Source: Cellvibrio polysaccharolyticus
GTDB lineage: Bacteria; Pseudomonadota; Gammaproteobacteria; Pseudomonadales; Cellvibrionaceae
Reading direction: 5' to 3'
DNA: 64,000 bases
Assembly: GCF_015182315.1 (NCBI RefSeq)
Contig: NZ_PRDL01000001.1
Span: 3,472,001 to 3,536,000, forward strand
Under the pieces are notes generated by a model. That model did no database searches. It was not told where the DNA came from and was given only the letters and a program-made list of their open reading frames with translations. The position numbers were made by a program, and so were the translations under genes. Shown here piece after piece: positions 55,426 to 64,000 of the stretch (position 1 is its first letter; every line of letters begins with the position of its first letter).

Positions 55426-55734
55426 TTAAACGAACTTCTCCTGAGCCCAATCCAGAACCATATCGTAGGCCAATTGGTGAACAGGTAATACCACCCTTGT
55501 TTCCTCGCTATCTGCTTTACAATCCCTTACAAAGGCCAGGAGCCGCTCAGGATCTTGTGCAGACAAAGGAAACTGCCCTTCACCCAACAGTACCGACGTG
55601 GGCATTTCAAATACTTCATATTCAACGAGCGGGTCAAAAATCGACTCTGCCTCATCGTCTATGGAGACTCGCACTTTTAATAACTTATTGTCACCGAAAT
55701 TACCGCTTGTCCAAGCGTGGGTTTTAAAAGCCAT
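55426..55734 (-). CDS. Hypothetical protein, 102 residues
   Basis: The protein starts MAFKTHAWTSGNFGDNKLLK, with AGGA seven bases before the ATG. It is acidic (many Asp/Glu) and has no membrane segment or signal peptide. The composition and ribosome site suggest a real gene, but I recognise no family. It stands alone between two gene-poor stretches. Confidence 0.6.
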   Translation of the reverse strand: MAFKTHAWTSGNFGDNKLLKVRVSIDDEAESIFDPLVEYEVFEMPTSVLLGEGQFPLSAQDPERLLAFVRDCKADSEETRVVLPVHQLAYDMVLDWAQEKFV

Positions 55735-56151
55735 AAATATATCCTGGAAAAACCGGATTTACATCGACCTTGAAGGCAACAATTTTCTGTCAGGGAAGAT
55801 GGAAGGAACCTCTGTGAGAAAAGAAACAGACAGAGAATTGAAGTGAAACGTTGCGTCAGAAGGTTAACCTGCCAGCGGGTAAAAAACTACACATTTGTGA
55901 CGAATTAACCACATGTGGTGAGGTATAAAAATCTGGATAATGCTGAAAAATTCTGCTAGCCGCAGTCGGCAGATTTGAGGGAATCAAGCAGGAAAGCGCT
56001 TATACAAAGCATTTTTCACGTTACAGAACTGTTAATGATTACGGTGGACCCCAGATAAATGTCGCCAAAAATGGCAAAGAAAATTATGTTTCACCACCGT
56101 CAACTTAAGGCACAAAATACGCATCTCGTAAAAACCGCCATATGGCAGCTG
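55735..56151. other. Gene-free region with a 12-bp palindrome
   Basis: No gene is seen. The perfect palindrome ACCACATGTGGT (55908-55919) is the only clear structure. It could be an operator, but no target gene starts close by; the nearest start is the minus-strand gene at 55734, about 175 bases away. Confidence 0.4.
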
Positions 56152-56451
56152 TTAAATTTGCGCCAAGACCGACAAGTCAATTTTTATATTTCGCTCTTTC
56201 AGCCGCTCGGCGATTTCTGACGACGACTTTTCCTCCAGATCAAGCTCGTAGTTATCCCTGTGAAAGACAACCTTGTCTCGTTCAATGGTAGCCACGGGTT
56301 GATCTTTATAAATGACTCGACCACCTTCATCAACAAACCCGGCAGTATCAATCTCCGGCGCCCAGCCGTATTCGTAGATACGGTCATTGAAGATGAAGCC
56401 CATGGGCGCACCACCGTTGCTGCAAAATTCGTAATATTTTCCCTGTTCCAT
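56152..56451 (-). CDS. Hypothetical protein, about 99 residues
   Basis: From the ATG at 56451 the protein begins MEQGKYYEFCSNGGAPMGFIFN; a GTG at 56472 would add seven residues. It looks like a small soluble protein with a beta-rich first half (VIYKDQPVATIERDKVVFHRDN) and a helical acidic end. I recognise no family. The gene is isolated, and the 230 bases upstream lead to the S41-like pseudogene on the other strand. Confidence 0.55.
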   Translation of the reverse strand: MEQGKYYEFCSNGGAPMGFIFNDRIYEYGWAPEIDTAGFVDEGGRVIYKDQPVATIERDKVVFHRDNYELDLEEKSSSEIAERLKERNIKIDLSVLAQI

Positions 56452-56705
56452 AAAAGTCTCTATTTCGTTCACGGATGAAAATAGAGTATAGGCGCACTTG
56501 GCTTGCCGGGAAGATTCTGTTGTTTACTGCGCCCCACCCTTGAGCAAATTACACCTGGATTATTGATCATAAAAAGCCAATCTGCTATACGTCACCGCAC
56601 CGTGCACACCGCCCGCGATACGCATAAAGCGTTCATGGCATCCCCCATGTAAACCACCTTGATAAGAACTGTTTACTGCCAGGCCAAATAAAAAGGAATT
56701 ACTTG

Positions 56706-57967
56706 ATGCTACCCCGAGCAAAACGCCTCACCTTTTTCATATCAGGCAAACGCATAACGCTTTTTGCGTTGATACTTACCGCCAATTTTTCATACGCACT
56801 TACCGACAAAGACATTCAGGCATGGACAGCGGATATTGATCTCTATGCTAAAAAAATATCCACTTCCCATATCGACCCGTTTCATTCCATAGCTAAAGAA
56901 AAATTCTACAGTGACCTCAATAATTTGAAGCAGGCCTTACCGGAAAAAAGTGAAGAAGAAATTCTCGTCGAGTTAATGCGTTTGACCCATAGCATTAACG
57001 ATGGACATACCTCATTTCCTTTATGGGGACGAACCCTGCACAACTTTCCTTTCTCGGTCAGCATTTTTAATGGCGAGCCTTACATTACAAAAACAAGCGC
57101 CCAGCATAAATCGCTATTAGGGGTTAAATTAATTTCGATAAACCACGTGCCCTCCCAAACTATTATGGAGAGCCTGAAGCAAATTACGCCCTTCACTGAA
57201 AACGAATACTCCTCTGCAGTAAGGGTGGCCGAATATATGACCAAAGCAGAAGTTCTGGTGGGGCTGGGTGTTTTCCTAAAGTACAAACGACGCCCATTGA
57301 GTTTGAAATTAATAGCAATAGAAAGGTGTTACAGCTGGAACCGGGCAAAAGCCTGAAACCGGACCAGGCGTTTTCTGCGAGCACTGACTCCATTTTCCTA
57401 CGCAAAAAGCAGCTCAGTGATGACCTTTGGTTTGGCTCACCGGAAGATAACAAAACGGTCTATGTGCGATTCCACCGCTACCCGACCATAAAAAACATGG
57501 AATCCTTCGCCGATGACTTATTGAAGTTTATCAATAACAACCATTCCGAAAATTTGATTATCGACCTCCGGGATAACCATGGCGGCGACTTTTTCGTTGG
57601 CCTGCGGCTGGCGCAACGACTGGTGTTGGCAGATAGCATCAACTGGAAATCCGGCGTGTATGTGTTGATCAATAACGTGACTTTTTCCGCGGCCATGAGC
57701 AACGCCGCTCAGTTTCAACAACTGTTGAATGCCAAACTGGTAGGCGAACCAACCGGCGCCCGACCTTCCGGTTATCAGGATATGGGATCATTTACCCTGC
57801 CCAACTCCCAACTGGAGTTAACCTGGTCGAAACGTTTGTACCGTTTTAATGACAGCCAAAAAGATGCACTCTATCCGGATGTTACTATCAAACTTTCTAT
57901 CAACGACTACATCAACCGGAAAGACCCGCAGCTGCTTTGGATACTCAATGATATCCGCAGCAAGTGA
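56706..57967 (+). pseudogene. S41-peptidase-like exported protein with a frameshift
   Basis: The first part (56706-57356) has AAGGA before the ATG, an N-terminal signal-like segment (ITLFALILTANFSYAL) and the S41-family N-domain (EEILVELMRLTHSINDGHTSFPLWG). It shifts out of frame near 57271-57274, a run of four T. The rest continues in the -1 frame from about 57270: PKVQTTPIEFE, then the tail-protease core NLIIDLRDNHGGDFFVGLRLAQRL, INNVTFSAAMSNAAQFQQ (Ser nucleophile region) and GEPTGARPSGYQDMGSF, to the stop at 57967. One extra T would restore a protein of about 420 residues. Either a true inactivating deletion or a sequencing error in the T-run. Confidence 0.75.
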
Positions 57968-58018
57968 GTGTGCCGTCACAACCCCATACAGGCTACATGC
58001 CTTGGAAGCGAACCCATT

Positions 58019-58666
58019 ATGACCTTTGACCTGTTCACCCCCACCGAACCCGGCGCCCGCGAAACACTCGGGCCGCAGGCGTTTGTGTTGCGGGGTTTTG
58101 CGTTGGATGTTGTAGATGCGTTGTTGCCAGCAATTGATCAGGTGGTAGAGGCTTCGCCATTTCGCTATATGGTGACGCGGCGAGGTTTTACGATGTCGGT
58201 GGCGCTGACCAATTGCGGGGCGCTGGGCTGGACGTCGGATCGGCGGGGTTATCGCTACCAACCGGATGATCCGGAAACCGGCCAGCCCTGGCCGACGATG
58301 CCGCCGGTGTTTCTTCAATTGGCCACGGATGCAGCAAAGGCGGCGGGGTTTGCCGGTTTTATTCCGGACTCCTGTTTGATTAACCGCTATTTGCGGGGCA
58401 CACAATTGTCGTTGCATCAGGATAAAAACGAGCGGGATTTTTCGGCGCCGATTGTGTCTGTATCGCTGGGGATGACTGCCACTTTTTTATTTGGCGGGCA
58501 GGAGCGCACCGATAAAACCGTTAAGGTGCCGCTGTACCATGGCGATGTGGTGGTTTGGGGCGGTGCAGACCGCTTGCGCTACCATGGCGTGATGCCGCTG
58601 AAAGATAATCCGCACCCGCAATTGGGAAACCGGCGAATAAATTTTACTTTCCGCCGTGCCGGATAA
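58019..58666 (+). CDS. alkB: Alpha-ketoglutarate-dependent DNA dealkylase AlkB
   Basis: A 215-residue protein starting MTFDLFTPTEPGARETLG. It has the Fe(II)/2-oxoglutarate core: NRYLRGTQLSLHQDKNERDF with the His-x-Asp metal pair, LFGG, GDVVVWGGADRLRYHGV with the distal His, and RRINFTFRRAG with the two Arg that hold oxoglutarate and substrate. AlkB removes methyl groups from 1-methyladenine and 3-methylcytosine in single-stranded DNA and RNA. The ATG at 58019 fits the E. coli protein length. No ada gene is nearby. Confidence 0.93.
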   Translation: MTFDLFTPTEPGARETLGPQAFVLRGFALDVVDALLPAIDQVVEASPFRYMVTRRGFTMSVALTNCGALGWTSDRRGYRYQPDDPETGQPWPTMPPVFLQLATDAAKAAGFAGFIPDSCLINRYLRGTQLSLHQDKNERDFSAPIVSVSLGMTATFLFGGQERTDKTVKVPLYHGDVVVWGGADRLRYHGVMPLKDNPHPQLGNRRINFTFRRAG

Positions 58667-59123
58667 ACCGGCTTATCTCATGTGAAACCTGAAAGCCTTC
58701 TTAAACACCACCGGTGTGAACACACTTACCAGCCCCTTCCAATACCAAATGCCCCCTTAAAACACCCCCGAAGAAGCGCCAATTGACAGCTATTTACAGG
58801 CCGGGCTTATCCGGTTATATTAAGGTAAACGTTTACCAAACTATTTGCATTACTCAATAAAAACACCCCTATATAAAGAGAAAAATCAGCAGTAAACGGT
58901 TTCCTTCCAGTAGTTTTTAACGCTTGAGCCGCAGGGCAACCGGCTCCGGTGTGTTACCCCCTGAATGACACGGAGACGATTGATAAAGGCGCGCACGAAT
59001 GTATTGCAGCTCGTGGCGCAGAAAAAACGGGGATTTATAAAAACGAGTTAACGTCCAGGTAAAACGGGCGATACCAGCCCGAGTTTCCAATAAAACGATA
59101 ATACCAATAAGAGGAAGTAGCAT
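58667..59123 (+). promoter_or_regulatory. Control region of the second sugar receptor, with LacI-type operator
   Basis: The perfect 14-bp palindrome GGTAAACGTTTACC (58824-58837) lies 287 bases before the receptor ATG, and an imperfect relative GTAAACGGTTTCC lies near 58892. Both have the central CG typical of LacI-family sites. The LacI gene at 62089-63099 is the natural candidate. No gene is seen in these 457 bases. Confidence 0.7.
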
Positions 59124-62006
59124 ATGTTCAAGCTAAATGCGTTGTCGGCAGCCGTTCTGGTTTCTGTCGGTACGTTGAGTATTTCGGATGTCTACGCGCA
59201 GGAAAATCTCCCCATTGAAGAGGTCGTGGTTCAAGGCATTCGTGCCAGCCTCAACCAGGCAAGAGACCTCAAACGTGAATCTGCGGTCATCCAGGACAGC
59301 ATCGTCGCAGAAGATATTGGCAAGTTCCCCGATCAAAACGTTGCCGAATCGCTGCAACGTATTACCGGTGTCACCATCTCCCGGATTAACGGCGAAGGCT
59401 CCCAGATCAGCGTGCGCAGCTTCGGCCCTCAGTTCAACATTGTAAAACTCAATAGCCGGACACTGGCGACCACTACCGGTGAACGCAGCTTCGATTTCCA
59501 GGTGCTGCCATCCGAGTTAATCGGCGGCGCCGATGTGATCAAATCACCCACCGCAGATTTATCCGCAGGCAGTATCGGCGCTTACGTGAATGTTACGACG
59601 CCTCGTCCCTTGCAGGATGTCGGCTTCCATGCCGTAGCGTCAGCAAAGCTTAATTACCATGATCTTGCTGAAGAAATTAACCCGGAGTTCAGCGGCCTGA
59701 TCAGCAACACGTTTGCCGACGATACGGTCGGCGTTCTGCTCGGTGCCACCTTCAAGGAATCGGACGGGCGCATTGACAACTACCGCACCAGCCACTGGAA
59801 CCAGTACTCGAATGACGGCAGCGGCTTCGGCTTACCCATGGGAGAGAATACGCTGGGAGAAGATGGTCAACCGACCCGGCTGGAAGGCAGTCGCGGCCCG
59901 GGCCGAACGATCTTCAACATGATTAATGAGAACCGCAAACGCACTGGCGCCATGGCAGTGGTGCAGTGGCAACCGAACAGTAATTTTCTGACCACGGTAG
60001 ATGTGTTGCACACCAAACTGGAGCGCGAATTCCTCGGCTCGGGCTTGCAGGTTCCCAACCAGACGCTGGGCCGCTACACCCGAGCGGTGGTGAGCGATTC
60101 GGGCACTTTGCTTGAAGCGACAATTGCCAATACGGATCTGGAAATGAACGTGGCATACGGTCTTCAGGAATCCACCACCAATGCATTCGGTATTAACAGC
60201 GTGTTCACCGAAGGCAACCTGACACTGGAGTTTGATGCGTCATTTTCGAAAGCCGACAGTGATTTTGAAGGCGACGACACCTCGGCTTTGCACTACACAC
60301 TGTTCGATAACAACGGTGCAATCCAACCGGGTGAAATTATTCTGGATTACCGTACCGACATTCCCACCATGACGACCACGGGCGCGCTGGAAGTGACCGA
60401 CATGTCCAAAGTACGAGCCGCCTGGCAGCGTTACTCTGCGCAGGAAATTGAAGATGAAGTTAGCGAATTCAAACTGGATGCGCTCTACCAGATCGACACC
60501 GGTATTCTGCAATCGGTAAAAGCGGGCGTCGCCTACGAAGATCGCAACATTTCCTTCCAGCGGTTTGGTACCGAGTTTGATCCTGTGAGCGGTGGCGAAA
60601 CCTGGAACGGCGCCGGTATGTGGATCGGCGACGGCAGCACCTGGGGAACTGACCCAAGCCTGGGAGTACTACCCAGCAGTGTGCTCTCGATGAGCGACAG
60701 CAACTTTATGGATGGTATATCGGGTAATTTCCCTCGTCAGTGGGTGCAGGTAGCCGACCATAAAGCCTATCGACAAGCAACGCAGAAATATCTGGAAGAG
60801 CGCGTCGCCAACGGAGACAGCTACCGCGCAGACATCGTTAACGCCGGTTGGGATACGGTTTATCTGGGGCCAGGCGGCAGCTATACCAATGAAGAAGAAA
60901 CCGTATCGGCCTATGCCATGGTGAATCTGCAAGGTGACCTGGGCGATTTTGCATGGTCCGGTAATGTAGGCGCGCGCTACCTGTCCATTACCAACAACGC
61001 TATCGGCACCGCATCAACTATCGACCTTTTGCGACTCAACGAAGAATCTTCAAACTTGCCGGAACAGGTCGACAACACCGCGACCACCTCGCCACAAGCG
61101 ATGGAAGTTGAAACCACGGAAGACCATTTCCTGCCGAGCCTCAACCTGAAACTTGATCTGGGCAACGGCCACTACCTGCGAACCGCGGCGGCCAAAACAA
61201 TCACGCGTCCGGCCTTGAGTGATTCGGGTGTAAACGTACAGGAATCAGCTGGCGTAGACAGCCCCACCGTGGCGATCAGCGGTGGCAACCCCTACCTGAA
61301 ATCCTACGAGGTTATCCAGTTTGACTTGTCTTATGAATATTACGCCGACGATGACAGCAGTTACTCGGTCAGCTATTTCTACAAGGATATTGATAACTTT
61401 ATTTCTACCATCAACACCGTAGCCCCCTGGAATGGCCCCATTGACCCGCAGCTGGCAGCAGCCTACGCACTGACAGGCCAAACGGTCACCTTCAACTCGA
61501 CCAGAAAAGAGAACCGCGCAGGCGGTGTGGTTCAGGGTATTGAGCTGGGCGCCCTGCACTATTTCAGTTATCTGCCGGGTTTCTGGGATGGCTTCGGACT
61601 ACAAGCGAACTACACCTTTGCCGACAGTGAAGACAAGGACGCGACTCCGATTAACCAACCCCTGGTGCCAGAACCGGGTGCAGGGCTGGAAGGTTTTGCC
61701 AGACACTCCTACAACCTGGTGGCCTTCTACGATAAAAATAATTTCCAAACTCGCCTGGCATACAACTGGCGCGATAACTTCCTGAGCAGCCGCAGTGGCG
61801 ATGGGCTTCAACCGGAATACACCGAGGATTATGGTCAGCTCGATCTGAGTATGTCTTACGACTTTACCGAGAGCCTGACCGGATCCCTCGAAGTGATCAA
61901 TCTGACCAATGAAACCCGGCTGATGTATCTCGGCCAACGGGATCGTGTCAGCCTGGTTGAAATGTCAGGCACCCGCTTCCAGGTGGGGCTGCGCGCTACG
62001 TTTTAA
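59124..62006 (+). CDS. TonB-dependent receptor (proteobacterial carbohydrate type)
   Basis: A 960-residue receptor with a signal peptide (ending DVYAQ) and GAGG before the ATG. The plug opens IEEVVVQGIRASLNQARDLKRESAVIQDSIVAEDIGKFPDQNVAESLQRI (in parts), the standard pattern of Xanthomonas/Caulobacter-type sugar receptors. The protein ends RFQVGLRATF with terminal Phe. Its neighbours, a LacI regulator and an MFS transporter, mark a sugar-uptake locus, but no glycoside hydrolase is in the window, so the sugar cannot be named. A strong terminator follows 26 bases after the stop. Confidence 0.9.
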   Translation: MFKLNALSAAVLVSVGTLSISDVYAQENLPIEEVVVQGIRASLNQARDLKRESAVIQDSIVAEDIGKFPDQNVAESLQRITGVTISRINGEGSQISVRSFGPQFNIVKLNSRTLATTTGERSFDFQVLPSELIGGADVIKSPTADLSAGSIGAYVNVTTPRPLQDVGFHAVASAKLNYHDLAEEINPEFSGLISNTFADDTVGVLLGATFKESDGRIDNYRTSHWNQYSNDGSGFGLPMGENTLGEDGQPTRLEGSRGPGRTIFNMINENRKRTGAMAVVQWQPNSNFLTTVDVLHTKLEREFLGSGLQVPNQTLGRYTRAVVSDSGTLLEATIANTDLEMNVAYGLQESTTNAFGINSVFTEGNLTLEFDASFSKADSDFEGDDTSALHYTLFDNNGAIQPGEIILDYRTDIPTMTTTGALEVTDMSKVRAAWQRYSAQEIEDEVSEFKLDALYQIDTGILQSVKAGVAYEDRNISFQRFGTEFDPVSGGETWNGAGMWIGDGSTWGTDPSLGVLPSSVLSMSDSNFMDGISGNFPRQWVQVADHKAYRQATQKYLEERVANGDSYRADIVNAGWDTVYLGPGGSYTNEEETVSAYAMVNLQGDLGDFAWSGNVGARYLSITNNAIGTASTIDLLRLNEESSNLPEQVDNTATTSPQAMEVETTEDHFLPSLNLKLDLGNGHYLRTAAAKTITRPALSDSGVNVQESAGVDSPTVAISGGNPYLKSYEVIQFDLSYEYYADDDSSYSVSYFYKDIDNFISTINTVAPWNGPIDPQLAAAYALTGQTVTFNSTRKENRAGGVVQGIELGALHYFSYLPGFWDGFGLQANYTFADSEDKDATPINQPLVPEPGAGLEGFARHSYNLVAFYDKNNFQTRLAYNWRDNFLSSRSGDGLQPEYTEDYGQLDLSMSYDFTESLTGSLEVINLTNETRLMYLGQRDRVSLVEMSGTRFQVGLRATF

Positions 62007-62032
62007 CGATCACGCACAGAAAAAGCTCTCTT

Positions 62033-62055
62033 GAGGCTCTTCGGAGCCTCTTTTT
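62033..62055 (+). terminator. Rho-independent terminator with TTCG tetraloop
   Basis: GAGGCTC (62033-62039) and GAGCCTC (62044-62050) enclose the stable TTCG loop and are followed by TTTTTATT. It ends the receptor transcript and faces the minus-strand LacI gene. Confidence 0.92.
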
Positions 62056-62088
62056 ATTGCTGCCGGGTTTGCCGGACTGACAGACAGC

Positions 62089-63099
62089 TTATGACTTACT
62101 GATATCCCTCACCGAATCGCGCTCTACCAGCGTTGGCAAAAACAGATGGGTATTGCTAATGGGTTCCTGTGGCGTCTTGCTCAAAGTTATCGCCAGATTA
62201 GCCGCATACTCGGCCATTTCTTCGATGGGATAAGCCATGGTCGTAAGATGAGGACGACAGGCCTTACTGATATAGAGATCATCAAAGCCCACCACAGAAA
62301 CATCGTCAGGCACCCGCAGGCCAGCATCCTGCAACGCGTTCATGGCACCTATCGCCATAAGATCGTTGTAAGCAATAAGCGCCGTAAACTTCGCACCACT
62401 GGCCAGCAATCGGGAAACGGCTTCTGCACCACCCTCCATATTGGCTGTGGATTCCACAACATTGGCCGGGTCCAACTTCAGACCCGCCGCGTCGAGCACT
62501 TCAACAACGCCTTTCAGGCGCAACTGGGGATCATGGTTCCGGTACACGCTGGTGACCACGGCAAAGCTGGTGTGGCCGCGACTGATGAGATATTCGGCCA
62601 CTTGTCTGCCACCGGAGAGGTTATCGAGCCAGACACAACGACTCGCCAGCGCGGGTATGTAGCGATTAATCAGCACCAGCCCGGGAATATTTTCTGCCAG
62701 TTTTTTGATGGTTTTTTCATCCGAATATTCACTGTGCAAAATAATCGCGTTGCAGCTGTGCTCACGCAGTGATTCGATGGCATCCAGCTCGGTTTTGGTT
62801 TCGTACAGCGAGTTGCTCATCAATAACTTCAAGCCCTTTTTGCGTGCCGCCTTTTCCGCGCCGGACGCAAGGCAACCAAAAAAAGTCATTGAGAGTTTCG
62901 GCGTTACCACACCGATGGTATTGCTGCTGTTATTGACCAGCGCCCGGGCATTTACATTGGGTCGGTAACCCAGTTCTTCGATAACTTTTTTGACCCGATG
63001 GCGACAAGCTTCGCCAACCTGACCGCCATTGTGTACCACTCTGGACACTGTTGCCGTTGATACACCGGCCACCCGAGCTACATCTTTTATCGTTACCAT
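62089..63099 (-). CDS. LacI-family transcriptional regulator
   Basis: A 336-residue repressor. The N-terminal HTH reads VTIKDVARVAGVSTATVSRVVHNGGQVGE in parts (residues 2-30), and the hinge is NARALVNNSSNTIGVV. The effector domain carries FTALIAYNDLMAIGAMNALQDAG and VSVVGFDDLYISKACRPHLTTM. It is next to the MFS gene (33 bases downstream on the minus strand) and close to the receptor, and probably binds GGTAAACGTTTACC. The effector sugar is not known. Confidence 0.92.
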   Translation of the reverse strand: MVTIKDVARVAGVSTATVSRVVHNGGQVGEACRHRVKKVIEELGYRPNVNARALVNNSSNTIGVVTPKLSMTFFGCLASGAEKAARKKGLKLLMSNSLYETKTELDAIESLREHSCNAIILHSEYSDEKTIKKLAENIPGLVLINRYIPALASRCVWLDNLSGGRQVAEYLISRGHTSFAVVTSVYRNHDPQLRLKGVVEVLDAAGLKLDPANVVESTANMEGGAEAVSRLLASGAKFTALIAYNDLMAIGAMNALQDAGLRVPDDVSVVGFDDLYISKACRPHLTTMAYPIEEMAEYAANLAITLSKTPQEPISNTHLFLPTLVERDSVRDISKS

Positions 63100-63132
63100 T
63101 TGCTTACCCTATAATCGACACAGTTGTCGCAT

Positions 63133-64000
63133 TCACACCTGTAACTCTACGTTCCTGTGACTCGAATAACGCGCCAAAGCCAATAGCCCCAGCACACTGA
63201 ACCCGACGGTTCCTGCGGACAGAATCACTCGCATGGCGAAGAGAGTGTCCTCAGGTTGATTGCCGGCCAGTTGCGACTCAAAACCTATGAGGTTAAGGCA
63301 CAGCCCACTGCCCAAAAACACGATAACGCTGGCCAATATAATCACCCAGCTTTGCACCGACGCATAAACACCGGTTTTGCTGTGCTGACCGGCCGCCGCC
63401 GAACTGCGATCCGCTATCATCGAGGGTACCAGTACCACCATCGCCGTCCAGACTGCGCTGCACAATGCCGCATCCAACAGTAACAACCACTCGGCCCCCG
63501 GTACATAAATGAACCATTTGGCCAGCCCGCCCACCGCATTGAGCCCCAGAATCAAGCGCAATGCCTGCACCTTGCCTACCCGGTATGACAAATGCGTCAC
63601 CACTGGCACATAGGCCATGCCACCCACGGCATAGGCGGTAGAAAGTACCCCTTTCCACACCGAGCCTTGCTGAATATCGCCACCGTTGACGTAATACACC
63701 AGCAAGTAGTAATCCATCATAGCCACACAGGCAGCGCCGCCCATCTGGATAAGAATGATGGCCATGAGAATACGCATGTTACGATCTTCAAATACCGCAC
63801 CCATGCTTTGAAGAAAAGGCAAATGGGCATCCATCAAATGACGTGGCCCTGCGGCTTCACGCACCAGTAGCGCAGGCAACAACCCCAACAAAGCAAACAC
63901 GCCGATACCAATGCCCCACCCGACGAATTTAATACCGGCCAGCACGCCACCAAAGAATGCCAGTTGCGCCAGCGGGAATGCCCACTGGTAGGTTAGCGAT
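63133..64000 (-). CDS. MFS/GPH-type sugar transporter, C-terminal part (cut by window end)
   Basis: The minus-strand frame enters from the window end (SLTYQWAFPLAQLAFFGGVLAGIKFVG at its edge, in parts) and stops at 63133, giving about 288 C-terminal residues. Six or seven membrane segments and PVVTHLSYRVGKVQALRLILG suggest the GPH/MFS sugar transporter group. It lies directly upstream of the LacI gene on the same strand, so both may be one unit. The start is outside the window. Confidence 0.83.
   Translation of the reverse strand, partial: SLTYQWAFPLAQLAFFGGVLAGIKFVGWGIGIGVFALLGLLPALLVREAAGPRHLMDAHLPFLQSMGAVFEDRNMRILMAIILIQMGGAACVAMMDYYLLVYYVNGGDIQQGSVWKGVLSTAYAVGGMAYVPVVTHLSYRVGKVQALRLILGLNAVGGLAKWFIYVPGAEWLLLLDAALCSAVWTAMVVLVPSMIADRSSAAAGQHSKTGVYASVQSWVIILASVIVFLGSGLCLNLIGFESQLAGNQPEDTLFAMRVILSAGTVGFSVLGLLALARYSSHRNVELQV

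Overview
The window looks like a chromosome segment of a free-living, polysaccharide-degrading gammaproteobacterium of the Cellvibrio/Cellvibrionaceae type. This is inferred from the housekeeping block mrdA-rlmH-rsfS-nadD-proA, the permuted-free tmRNA with an ANDDNYGAQLAA tag, several large TonB-dependent receptors next to glycoside hydrolases, and LacI-type repressors. No taxon can be proven from the sequence alone.

Layout. (1) 1-4.4 kb, minus strand: cell-wall/ribosome/NAD/proline block (proA, nadD, rsfS, rlmH, mrdA) plus a flavin-reductase-like protein. (2) 4.9-16.3 kb: a maltodextrin/starch locus with a secreted GH13 enzyme, a MalA-like TonB receptor, a GH13 alpha-glucosidase, a GH15 glucoamylase lipoprotein and an MFS sugar transporter. 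Five ATACGTAT palindromes lie in the two control regions, and a LacI-type regulator sits at 21.3-22.3 kb. (3) 16.34-21.0 kb: an AT-richer accessory block wedged between the MFS gene and the LacI gene. It holds five minus-strand, single-gene modules: a small membrane protein, a SIR2-like protein, a SLATT-like 2TM protein, an FRG-domain protein and a broken DUF2971 gene. They are separated by attC-like inverted repeats, with no integrase in the window. I read it as a cluster of integron cassettes lacking an integrase (CALIN) carrying defence-type genes; this is the most interesting part of the window. (4) 22.4-27.4 kb: outer-membrane barrel, VanZ-like protein, dGTPase, EamA transporter and HisN-type phosphatase. 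(5) 27.6-34.5 kb: TetR regulator, CirA/IrgA-like catecholate receptor and a FatBDCE/VctPDGC-like siderophore ABC transporter. (6) 34.5-39.7 kb: DUF418 membrane protein and a three-gene exported hydrolase/cupin/hydrolase cluster. (7) 40.0-52.3 kb: urea use as nitrogen source, with allophanate hydrolase, urea carboxylase, a GntR regulator and UrtABCDE, preceded by a good sigma-54 promoter match. (8) 52.5-54.6 kb: tmRNA, then a complete IS3-family element with a 3-bp target duplication. (9) 54.6-58.7 kb: two small unknown genes, a frameshifted S41-peptidase-like gene and alkB. (10) 59.1-64.0 kb: a second sugar-type TonB receptor, a LacI regulator and an MFS transporter cut by the window end, with a GGTAAACGTTTACC operator upstream of the receptor.

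The genes group into substrate-specific scavenging modules. In each carbohydrate module an outer-membrane receptor imports oligosaccharides, periplasmic/outer-membrane hydrolases trim them, an MFS protein carries them across the inner membrane and a LacI repressor senses them. The urea module couples high-affinity uptake to ATP-dependent urea breakdown. The siderophore module pairs one receptor with one ABC importer. Three copies of a dispersed hairpin repeat lie between genes at 26.5, 30.6 and 47.7 kb.
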